Positions 1-7,396 of a DNA stretch of 7,574 bases are shown one piece after another. Origin of the DNA: Thermus kawarayensis JCM 12314 (GTDB taxonomy: Bacteria; Deinococcota; Deinococci; Deinococcales; Thermaceae); assembly GCA_001311545.1 (NCBI GenBank), contig BBBL01000069.1, forward strand, positions 1-7,574, given 5' to 3'. Each line of letters begins with the position of its first letter. Position 1 is the stretch's first letter. The notes under the pieces are model-generated. The model saw only the letters and a list, made by a program, of their open reading frames with translations, had not been told where the DNA came from and did no database searches. Both the position numbers and the translations under genes were made by a program.

Positions 1-197
1 GCCTCGGCCATCTCCATGGCCGGAAGGAGGAGGGAGAAGATGGCTGGCCGCCAGCATCACCCCGGCGGCGAAGCCAGCATCCCGTCCAGGAGCTTGCGGC
101 TGGGCTCCCGGGTGAGGAAGACGCTGGCCGCCCCCAAGGCGGTGAGCCCCCAGGTGAAAAGCCCTCCCATGAGGGCGTGGAGGATGGGGGATTCCAT
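1..197 (-). CDS. ZIP-family divalent metal transporter, N-terminal part, frameshifted, runs off the window
   Basis: Starts at ATG 197-195 and leaves the window at base 1. The N-terminus reads MESPILHALMGGLFTWGLTA and continues GAASVFLTREPSRKLLDGML, then GFAAGVMLAAS, and ends SLLLPAMEMAE. This is the first membrane helix, basic loop and second helix typical of bacterial GufA-like ZIP transporters, which move Zn2+ or related metals across the inner membrane. The frame is broken: one base seems lost near 74 (an in-frame TGA follows at 59-57) and one gained near 43-46, after which the original frame resumes. The metal-binding helices IV and V lie outside the window. A -10-like hexamer sits 6 nt before the ATG, so the mRNA is probably leaderless. 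The gene diverges from prfA. The family call is by recognition of the first ~65 residues only; metal specificity cannot be told. Confidence 0.72.
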
Positions 198-232
198 GCC
201 CCTATTTTAGGGATACCTAAAATCCCGGGCAA
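198..232 (-). promoter_or_regulatory. Leaderless promoter of the ZIP gene
   Basis: On the minus strand, TTGCCC (232-227, 4 of 6 to TTGACA) is followed after exactly 17 nt by TAAAAT (209-204, 5 of 6 to TATAAT), then 6 nt, then ATG at 197. Transcription would start at or beside the A of the ATG. The -10 hexamer forms one arm of the palindrome at 204-223, so a protein bound there would block RNA polymerase. Inference from spacing and consensus only. Confidence 0.6.
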
Positions 233-257
233 GCCCGGGATGGGGTATCCTGAAATA
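203..257. repeat. Large nested inverted repeat between ZIP gene and prfA
   Basis: The outer arms are 203-217 and 244-257. They match except for one substitution and one extra G, with GGATACC (211-217) against GGTATCC (244-250) as a perfect core. Inside is a perfect 9-bp stem, ATCCCGGGC (222-230) against GCCCGGGAT (233-241), with only AA between. The outer symmetry makes the sequence leading into each divergent start codon nearly the same: GGTATCCCTAAAAT before ZIP and GGTATCCTGAAAT before prfA. It could be a double operator, a cruciform, or a small REP-like element that landed in the promoter region. Confidence 0.65.
204..223. promoter_or_regulatory. Perfect 8-bp-arm palindrome, likely metal-repressor operator
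   Basis: ATTTTAGG-GATA-CCTAAAAT: arms 204-211 and 216-223 are exact reverse complements around a 4-bp spacer. AT-rich arms ending in TTTAGG...CCTAAA resemble operators of DtxR/SirR/MntR-type metal-dependent repressors (established motif style, not an exact consensus match). The palindrome covers the -10 hexamer and part of the spacer of the promoter for the ZIP metal transporter, which fits metal-dependent repression. The regulator itself is not in the window. Alternatives are a Fur/Zur-type site or an unrelated dimeric repressor. Confidence 0.6.
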
Positions 258-261
258 AGGT
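251..261 (+). promoter_or_regulatory. Possible leaderless promoter of prfA
   Basis: TGAAAT (251-256) stands 5 nt before the prfA ATG at 262 and mirrors the TAAAAT of the divergent ZIP promoter. TATCCT (246-251) is an alternative -10. No convincing -35 lies at the right distance. AAGG (257-260) is too close to the ATG to act as a normal ribosome binding site, which favours a leaderless start or a promoter further upstream. Confidence 0.35.
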
Positions 262-1323
262 ATGCTGGATAAGCTTAAGCGCTTAGAAGACGAGTACCGG
301 GAGCTGGAAGCGCAGCTTGCGGACCCCGAGGTCCTCAAGGATCCCAAGCGCTACCAGGCCCTCTCCCGGCGCTACGCGAGATGGGGGAGGTCCTCGGTCT
401 CATCCGCGAGTACCGCCGGGTGCTCACGGATTTGGAGCAGGCGGAAAGCTTCTGGAAGACCCGGAGCTGCGCGAGGTGGCCAAGGCGGAGAAGGCGGAGC
501 TGGAGGAGCGGAAAAGGGCTTTGGAGAAGGAGCTGGAGCGCCACCTTCTGCCCAAGGACCCCATGGACGAGCGGGACGCCATCGTGGAGATCCGGGCAGG
601 GACGGGGGGGGAGGAGGCGGCCCTTTTCGCCCGGGACCTCCTGGAGATGTACCTGCGCTTCGCCGAGGAGGTGGGCTTTGAGACCGAGATCCTGGACTCC
701 AACCCCACGGACCTGGGCGGCTTCTCCAAGGTGGTCTTTGAGGTGCGGGGGCCCGGAGCCTACGGCACCTTCAAGTACGAAAGCGGGGTCCACCGGGTGC
801 AGCGGGTTCCGGCCACCGAGACCCAGGGCCGCATCCACACCTCCACGGCCACGGTGGCCGTCCTGCCCAAGGCCGAGGAGTCCGACTTCCAGCTCAACAT
901 GGACGAGGTGCGCATTGACGTCATGCGGGCTCGGGGCCGGGGGGCCAGGGGGTGAACACCACGGACTCGGCGGTGCGGGTGGTGCACCTGCCCACGGGGA
1001 TCATGGTGACCTGCCAGGACTCCCGGAGCCAGATCAAGAACCGGGAGAAGGCCCTCATGATCCTACGAAGCCGCCTTCTGGAGATGAAACGGGCGGAGGA
1101 GGCGGAAAAGCTCCGCCGGACCCGCCTCGCCCAGATCGGCACCGGGGAACGCTCGGAGAAGATCCGTACCTACAACTTCCCCCAGTCCCGGGTCACGGAC
1201 CACCGCATCGGGTTCACCACCCACGACCTCGAGGGCGTCCTCTCGGGAAAGCTCCAGCCCCTTCTGGAAGCCCTCAAGCGGGCGGATCAGGAGCGCCAGC
1301 TGGAGGCCATGACGGAAGCGTGA
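262..1323 (+). CDS. prfA: Peptide chain release factor 1 (RF1), three frameshifts
   Basis: RF1 recognises UAA and UAG in the ribosomal A site and triggers release of the finished peptide. The sequence begins [20 protein letters not shown]. Blocks follow in successive frames, joined by adding one base after 378, after 449 and after 931. This gives 354 codons plus stop, the length I recall for T. thermophilus RF1, and in-frame sequence throughout. The stop-codon-reading tripeptide is PAT, in [20 protein letters not shown], the P-x-T form of RF1 and not the SPF of RF2. The catalytic GGQ is encoded at 940-948 but only appears once the base lost after 931 is restored; as written, that frame ends at TGA 953-955. 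The downstream block [20 protein letters not shown] is strongly conserved. An essential gene with three independent breaks points to sequence error, not loss. The stop overlaps the Nudix start, so the two are probably cotranscribed. Confidence 0.95.
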
Positions 1324-1787
1324 TGCGCCGGGAGATTCTGGTGGTGGCGGCCATCCTCCTGGACCGCCAGGGGCGGGTGCTTTTGGTGGGCAACGACTGG
1401 AGCCGAAGGGGGCAGGTGCGCTACACCCTCCCCGGGGGCACCGTGGAGCCCGGGGAAACGGTGCTGGAGGCCCTGGTGCGGGAGGTGGGGGAGGAGACGG
1501 GCCTTAAGGTGAAGGCCATTGAGCACCTGGCCTACGTCATCCAGGTGGAGGACCGCCGTAAAAACGAGCGCACCCTAGCCATGGCCTTTCGGGCCAGCTA
1601 CGAAGGCCTTCTGAACCCTAAAGACCCCGACGGTCACATCGTGGAGGCCCGCTTTTTCACCCCGGAGGAGGCCGCCCAAAGGCTGGCCAACCACCGCCCC
1701 CTGAAAGAGCCCCTGCTGGACTACCTGCAGGGGGAACGGGGCCGCTTCTACGCCTACCCGGGGTGGCCCCCGGGGGTGCGGGTTTAA
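1323..1787 (+). CDS. Nudix hydrolase
   Basis: A 154-residue protein, intact. The Nudix box G-x5-E-x7-R-E-U-x-E-E-x-G-U is complete at residues 39-61 (GTVEPGETVLEALVREVGEE followed by TGL). Its glutamates bind Mg2+, and the family cleaves nucleoside diphosphates linked to another group. The N-terminal strand ILVVAAILLDRQGRVLLV is typical. The substrate cannot be read from the sequence; Thermus has several Nudix enzymes acting on ADP-ribose or diadenosine polyphosphates. ATG 1323 shares its A with the prfA TGA (TGATG), which suggests translational coupling; a GTG at 1320 directly before it is possible too. The 3' end overlaps the stop of the convergent zinc-ribbon gene by 4 bp. No frameshift is seen here, unlike most neighbours. 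Confidence 0.9.
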   Translation: MRREILVVAAILLDRQGRVLLVGNDWSRRGQVRYTLPGGTVEPGETVLEALVREVGEETGLKVKAIEHLAYVIQVEDRRKNERTLAMAFRASYEGLLNPKDPDGHIVEARFFTPEEAAQRLANHRPLKEPLLDYLQGERGRFYAYPGWPPGVRV

Positions 1788-2448
1788 GGGCCAAGCTTGC
1801 GCTTGAGGTAGGCCATAAGCTCCTCCAGGGTTCTGCGGAGGGCCCTTTGCTCCTCGGCCAGGGCCTCGAGGGGGTCTTTGGCAGGCTCCACCCCCGAAAA
1901 GGTCTTGAAAAGCAGGGTGGCGTTGCCGCACCGGGGGCAGACCACCTCCGCGGGCCGGACCGAGGGGGCGTAGAAGGTGCGGGTGCCGCACCGGGGGCAA
2001 AGGAGGTACTTGGCCCCCAGGGCCTCCCCTTTGCGCACCGCCTCTTCCAGCTCCTTGGCCTCCTCCCGGGGAAAGCCCAGGAAGTAGTCCTCCCCCACCC
2101 TAAAGGGTCCAGGCTCTCTTCGGTGCTCCGCAAGTCCCCCCGCTTCCCCTCCGGCACCTCCCAGGTGAAGCCGTTCCAGCGGAAATGGCGGAGGTGCTTG
2201 CGCCCCTCCAGGTCCTCAATCTCCAGGATGAGCTGTAGGTGGGGGTCCTTGGGGTAGTAGTAGAGGCGCACCGCCTGGACCCCGGAGAGGGCCTTGGTGC
2301 GGGGGAAGGCATAGGTCAGAGGGCCTTCCCCCTTGGCGGGATAGCCCACCAACCGCTCCACGTCGTAGACGGTGAGGCCAGGCCGGTCCACGTCTCCAAA
2401 GAGGAGGCGCTCCACGTACCGGAAGGCGGCCTCGAGGCCAGGATCCAC
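1784..2448 (-). CDS. Uncharacterised zinc-ribbon protein, one frameshift
   Basis: I do not recognise this family. With one G:C restored near 2105-2107 it is a 221-residue soluble protein. The N-terminal ~115 residues are a mixed alpha/beta region rich in aromatic residues (VRLYYYPKDPHLQLILEIED, then RHFRWNGFTWEVPEGKR). A zinc ribbon follows at about residues 151-174 with two CPRCG knuckles (C151, C154, C171, C174). The C-terminus, about 190-218, is a charged helix likely to form a coiled coil (EALAEEQRALRRTLEELMAY). There is no signal peptide, so it is probably cytoplasmic. GTG 2448 is the chosen start because TAGACT stands 7 nt before it, as for a leaderless gene. It lies 42 nt downstream of the GH57 gene on the same strand and converges with the Nudix gene. 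Zinc ribbons like this can bind nucleic acid or serve structure; no function is claimed. Confidence 0.8.
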
Positions 2449-2484
2449 GACAAAAGTCTACCCCGGAGTCCGCCCCCTGGGTAG
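2449..2484 (-). promoter_or_regulatory. Short gap with a -10-like hexamer for the zinc-ribbon gene and a weak hairpin after GH57
   Basis: On the minus strand, TAGACT (2460-2455) lies 7 nt before the GTG start of the zinc-ribbon gene; a -35 at 17 nt (TACCCA, 3 of 6) is weak. The same gap holds the inverted repeat CTACCC (2484-2479) and GGGTAG (2463-2458) around 15 nt, followed by ACTTTT, which could be a poor intrinsic terminator for GH57. Both readings are tentative, and readthrough from GH57 is equally possible. Confidence 0.3.
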
Positions 2485-2490
2485 GGAGCC

Positions 2491-5419
2491 CTAGGGCCAG
2501 GCCACGCAGTAAGGTCTGAGCACCGCGTACCCCCCACCCCCGTACCGGGACAGCATGGCCTCCTGCACCCCCTTCTCGGGCCAGAGGTAGTCCACCACCA
2601 AAGGGGCGTCCTCGTTCTGGGCCCCGCCCAGGTTCCACTGGCCCGCCTCCCTGCCCACGGGCCGGAAGTGGTCGGGGCCGTAGCCGTCCTGGCTACCCAC
2701 CAGCACATAGAAGCAAACCCTCTGCCCCGGGGCAGGGTTGAAGTGCTTCTTGTCCAGTTGCACGATCACCTCCTTGTCCGCGGGGTTGCTTCCCACCACC
2801 ACCCCCTCGGCGGTATCGGCGCCCTCGGGAAAGCCCACCCTCTGCCCGTACTGGGGCCAGCCCGCCACCTTGAGAAAGAGGTCCCAAGGGTGCTCCGGGT
2901 CAAAGGCCACCTTGGCCCCCTTGGCGAAAGTGTCGGTGCGCCCCCCCTCCTTGAAGTCCAGGTAGACGTTGAGGAGCTGGTGGCTGAAGCCCGCGGGGGC
3001 CCCCAGGGATTGGTCATCTCCTTGAAGGTGAAGACGAAGGTCCAGGTGGCCCCCCCGTCCAGAACCCGCATCCCTAAAAGGTCAAAGAGGCCCCGGAAGG
3101 GGGCGAAGGCGTTGTCCTTCGGGTAGGTGTAGGTGCCGGGACCGTGCTCGTCCCCCTCAGGGTCCTTTATGGCCAAAACCTCTTTCCCGGCCAGGCGCTG
3201 GGGCAGGGAGAGGGCCAGGGGGCTGTTGTTGGGGGCCGTGTCCAGAATCCGCCCCCCCTTCTCCAAAACCACCGCCAGGCGCAGGGTATCCCCCGCCTCC
3301 GCCTTCAGGGTGGCGTAGGGAATGCGCATCTCCACCACCTCCCCCACGTAAGCCCTTCGGCCCGCCAGGTCCGCAGGGGAGCTAGCCAACCTCCAGATCC
3401 CGTCCCGGTAGGCGTAGCGCACCAGCACCGCCTCCCTTTCTTGTACCCGGTCCATGTCCAGGGTGATCCTTTGCTGCAGGGGAAAGCCCAAGGAAACCGC
3501 GCCCCCTTCGGGGAAGGCGGCTCCGCCCTCCTCCCCCGGCGTGGTGGCGTAGACGTGCAGGCGGAAGCCCTGGCCCACCAGGTCCCGGGCCGAGACCCCG
3601 TCCCGAAAATCCACCCGTAGGTAGACGTTCTGCTCGTCAAAGCCCAGGTAGACCCCTTGGAGGAGGTCGTCCGGCGTCTGCATGGTGGTGCCGTCGGCAT
3701 CGGGCAGATGGGCGGCCCCCTTCCATTCCTCCGGGGGATCCACCCGTCCATCCAGCCGAGGCGTTATCCGGCCCGGAAACCCTTGGGGCCGCGCGGGAGG
3801 GCGGACGGCCACGAAAAGCTCCTCAGGAGGCTTCTGGCCTAAGGTCTGGTAGACCGCCTGGAGGAGGGCGCGGAAGGCCTCGTCAAAAGGGGGGTTGTTG
3901 GGGAAGCCCGTGTCCTGGCCGTACCACCAGAACCAGTCGGAGGCCTCCGCAGCGTAGACCAGGCCCATGGCCTTCTCCACCACCTGGGGGTTTCCGCCCC
4001 CCTCTTTGTAGGCCAGCACCGCCTGCCGGGCGCGGCTTAAGCGGTCCCAGGCCTCGTTCTCCTCCGGCTCCCCGGCCCACATGGCGAAGTCCCCGGCCCA
4101 CCCGCCAGCCCCCAGGCGGGCGATGGGCACCGAAGGAAGCCCCAGGACCTCGGAGAAGCGCACCGTTTCGAGGGTGCCCCTGGCCTGCTCCTCTGCCAGG
4201 CGCTTGTAGAGGAGGCGGCGGAAGGCGTTGCCGTTTTCGGGGTAGTTCTCCCAGGCGTTCTCCCCGTCCAAGGCGATGGTGAGGACCGCCTCGGGGTTTT
4301 GCCCGATCACCTGACGGCGGATCTCCAGAAGGGCGGCGATGAAGTCCTCCACCGCCTGCTGGGCGGGCATCTGGCTGTAGCTGAAGCCGATGCGGTCCGA
4401 GAGGTCCCGATGCCGGAAAAAGAGGACCACCCGCTTGCCGTCCTTTTCCACGCGGTAGAGGCGGGTTAGGGTAAGAGGGTTCACGGGGAAGCCGCTTTTA
4501 CCCAGGATGGCCTCGTCGGTCACCAGGAAGCCAATCCCCTCCCTTGCGTAGAGCTCCGCCGCCTTCTGGCTCACGGCCCCCTCGGGGGGCCACATGCCCA
4601 AAGGCTCCTTCCCGAAGAGGGTCCTGAAGTACTCCTTTCCCGACCGCACCTGCCAAAGGGCGTCCTCGGGCCAGGCGATGGGCTCCTTGGGAAGGGGCAG
4701 GGCCGGGTTGGACTCGCGGACGGCCTCCTTGTCCAAGAGGATGGGGAGGATGGGGTGGTAGTAGGGTGTAGTGATGAGGTCAATCTGGCCCCGCTCCCAA
4801 AGCCTTTGGTGCAGGGGCAGGATAGTAGCCATGAGCTCCAGGTGCTTCTTTAGGACGTAGTCCAGGTCCTCCTGGGTGAAACCGCGGTCCTTGTTGCGGA
4901 GGGCCCTCAGGCGGGGGTCGCGCTCAATATAGTCCCGGTTGATCCAAAGGAGGTTCCAGAGCACCCGAAGGTCGGTGAGGTCCTGGTCGGTAAAGGCTCC
5001 GCCCCGGTTCTTTTGCGCCTGGAGCTCCCGGTAGCGGGGGCTTGCCTCCACGAAGCGGGGATTGATGTCAAAGAAGCGCTCTGCCACGAAGGCCCGTTCC
5101 TCCGGGGTGAGGGCGCTTGCGGGCTTTTCGGAGACCCGCCAGTAAGCGTCCCTGGCCTTGCCGGAGAGGTAATCCTGGATTTGCTTAAGCAGGGTGGAGG
5201 TGTAGTCAAAGGTGACCTTGATCTCGGGAAACTCCAGGAGCACCTCGGCCATCCAAGGGTAGTCGTTCACCCCGTGCATGCGCACCCAGGGTCCCTCGTA
5301 CTGGCCGGTGATGGGGTTTTCGTAAGGAGCTGGTGTTGGTGCCAGAGGATGGCCACCTTGAGGGACTGGGCCAGGCCCGTGGCCAGGAAGAGGGCCGCCG
5401 CGAAGAGCTTTCCCTTCAC
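2491..5419 (-). CDS. Secreted GH57 alpha-glucan hydrolase (amylopullulanase type) with C-terminal glucodextranase-like domain, two frameshifts
   Basis: Restoring one base near 5330 and one near 2995-3005 gives 976 residues. The GTG start at 5419 opens a Sec signal peptide ([19 protein letters not shown], likely cut after LA), so the enzyme should be exported; there is no lipobox. GH57 blocks in order: HQHQP at residues 27-31 (region 1, visible only after the 5330 correction); [11 protein letters not shown] near 218-228 (region 2); GMWPPEGAV with the expected nucleophile E280 (region 3); [14 protein letters not shown] with the expected acid/base D385 (region 4); [13 protein letters not shown] near 491-503 (region 5). 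A beta-rich region (~550-745) follows, then [20 protein letters not shown] to the end, which looks like the glucodextranase C-terminal module (Glucodextran_C), including [20 protein letters not shown]. The family cleaves alpha-1,4 and often alpha-1,6 bonds of starch, glycogen or pullulan; the exact specificity is not visible. A GGGGGGTGA ribosome site is 4 nt before the GTG. Confidence 0.88.
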
Positions 5420-5432
5420 GACTTCACCCCCC
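5420..5432 (-). promoter_or_regulatory. Ribosome binding site fixing the GTG start of GH57
   Basis: GGGGGGTGA (5432-5424) matches the 16S complement AGGAGGTGA at 7 of 9 positions and ends 4 nt before GTG 5419-5417. No ATG in the right frame lies nearby: the ATG at 5441 runs in another frame to a TGA at the GH57 start. Together with the signal peptide that follows, this supports GTG 5419. Confidence 0.6.
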
Positions 5433-5469
5433 GCCCGTTCATGGAACCGCCTTTTGGAGCCATGCGCCC

Positions 5470-5475
5470 ATTCTA
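5470..5475 (-). promoter_or_regulatory. Candidate -10 of the GH57 promoter
   Basis: On the minus strand TAGAAT matches TATAAT at 5 of 6 and would give a leader of roughly 45 nt carrying the ribosome site. No good -35 was found at 16-18 nt. It sits 15 bp from the opposing OYE -10, so the two divergent promoters would overlap. Confidence 0.35.
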
Positions 5476-5490
5476 CGGCGGGAAGGCGGG

Positions 5491-5502
5491 GATAATGGTC
5501 CC
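5491..5502 (+). promoter_or_regulatory. Leaderless -10 element of the old yellow enzyme gene
   Basis: GATAAT (5491-5496, 5 of 6 to TATAAT) is followed by 6 nt and then ATG at 5503, which puts the expected transcription start on the A of the ATG. There is no Shine-Dalgarno sequence in those 6 nt. A -35 is not obvious at 16-18 nt. Confidence 0.55.
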
Positions 5503-6546
<1,044 letters not shown>

Positions 6547-6570
6547 TGCCCCTCCACGGGCCCCTCTGCC

Positions 6571-6864
6571 CTATCCCTCGCTTCCCAGAAGCTCCAGGAG
6601 GGCCCTGCGGTGCGCCTCGTAGGCCGCCCGGCCCTGGGGGGTGAGGGCCACCCAGGTCCTCGGCCTTTTGCCCCGGTACCCCTTTTCCACCCGCACGTAC
6701 CCGGCTTCCTCCAGCCTGGCCAGGTGGCTGGAGAGGTTGCCCTCCGTGAGGCCCAGGGCGTCCCTGAGCCAGGAAAACTCCGCCCGGGCCCCCTCCCCCA
6801 GGGCATAGAGAAGGGCCATGATCCGGAGGCGGGTCTCCTGGTGGATCACCGGGTCCAGCGCCAA
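6571..6864 (-). CDS. Small winged-helix transcriptional regulator (HTH_34/MarR-like)
   Basis: From TTG 6864 this is 97 residues, MALDPVIHQETRLRIMALLY onward. A winged helix-turn-helix covers almost all of it: helix 1 ~8-22, the recognition unit FSWLRDALGLTEGNLSSHLA at ~30-49, LEEAGYVRVEKGY as start of the wing, RPRTWVALTPQGRAAYEAH as wing and last helix. The stand-alone HTH_34-type fold binds DNA as a dimer and has no ligand domain; what it senses is unknown. The start lies inside the end of the membrane-protein gene (19-bp overlap), so the two are probably translationally coupled and the regulator may control its own operon. GTG further in (V6) is a possible later start. It converges with OYE, whose stop is only 24 bp away. 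Intact, no frameshift. Confidence 0.85.
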   Translation of the reverse strand: MALDPVIHQETRLRIMALLYALGEGARAEFSWLRDALGLTEGNLSSHLARLEEAGYVRVEKGYRGKRPRTWVALTPQGRAAYEAHRRALLELLGSEG

Positions 6865-7396
6865 AGGAGCACCCCCCCGTAGACCAGGGCCCAAAGCCCC
6901 ACCGCGCCCATCCCCAGGTGGAAGAGGTGGGGGAAGGCCCGATAGAAAACGAGGTCCACGGCGAAGAGCCCTAGCCCTGCCCAGGCCATTCCCGGGATCC
7001 GCCATAGGGTGCCCAGGTAGGCGTAGGCGAAGGCCACCAGGCTGACCAGGAAGCTTTCCCCCTAAGGTCCGTGGGCGGGAGGAGGAGGAGCCAGTGGAGG
7101 AGGGCGAAGAGGGTGAGGAGGGCCCAGAAGTAGAAGGTCTGGAGCCCCAGGAAGGTCCTCACGCTCACCCCCTGCCGGGCCCCCAGGTAGAAGGAGAGGA
7201 GCCCGCCCAGGGGGCCCGCCACCGTCCAGAAGCGCCCTCCCACCTCCGGATTCCAGGCCAGGAGAAAGCCTCCCAAGGCCCAGAGCGCGCCCCAAAGCAC
7301 GAGGGCCCATCCTCCCAGGAGGGCGAGCCTTAGCCGGGCCTCCCCCTCCGCTTGGTCCAGGCGCTTTAAAAGCGTCCGGGCTTCCTCCCGTTTCAC
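6846..7396 (-). CDS. Six-helix integral membrane protein of unknown function, one frameshift
   Basis: With one G restored in the run at 7058-7062 it is 183 residues. A charged, probably cytoplasmic N-terminal helix (MKREEARTLLKRLDQAEGEA) is followed by hydrophobic segments at about 24-47, 57-73, 86-106, 115-131, 135-151 and 158-178, ending GGVLLWRWTR. I see no catalytic or metal motif. GTG 7396 is preceded by GGGAGG about 6-7 nt upstream, a good ribosome site, and overlaps the stop of the upstream gene as GTGA. The regulator gene begins before this gene ends. Pairing of a small winged-helix regulator with a polytopic membrane protein recurs in bacteria, with the membrane partner often a putative sensor, anti-regulator or exporter; here the role is open. 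Confidence 0.78.

Noticed and set aside
16..210. Plus-strand small open frame at the left edge
   Set aside because: Basic, low-complexity translation antisense to the recognisable ZIP N-terminus.
262..1323. Programmed frameshifting in prfA
   Set aside because: Autoregulatory frameshifting is known for prfB (RF2), at a UGA with an upstream Shine-Dalgarno element. Here there are three separate breaks without such signals, in an RF1 with a PAT motif, and similar breaks occur in five neighbours.
381..1787. A single long open frame joining the middle of prfA to the Nudix gene, as if a fusion protein
   Set aside because: Up to ~449 it is true RF1 frame, then a shadow frame of Pro/Arg/Gly-rich noise, and real again only from 1323. 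It arises from the prfA frameshifts.
1763..2257. Plus-strand open frame opposite the zinc-ribbon gene
   Set aside because: Antisense shadow; the minus strand carries two CPRCG knuckles and coherent protein sequence.
2668..3620. Long plus-strand open frames opposite GH57
   Set aside because: GC-rich antisense shadows with low-complexity composition and no motif; the minus-strand GH57 reading explains the region fully.
5440..5464. CATGG...CCATG inverted repeat in the GH57/OYE divergent region as an operator
   Set aside because: Only 5-bp arms around 15 nt with poor inner symmetry; likely chance.
6547..6570. Bidirectional terminator between OYE and the winged-helix gene
   Set aside because: Only a 4-bp GGGC/GCCC stem and no T-run on either strand; nothing convincing in the 24-bp gap.
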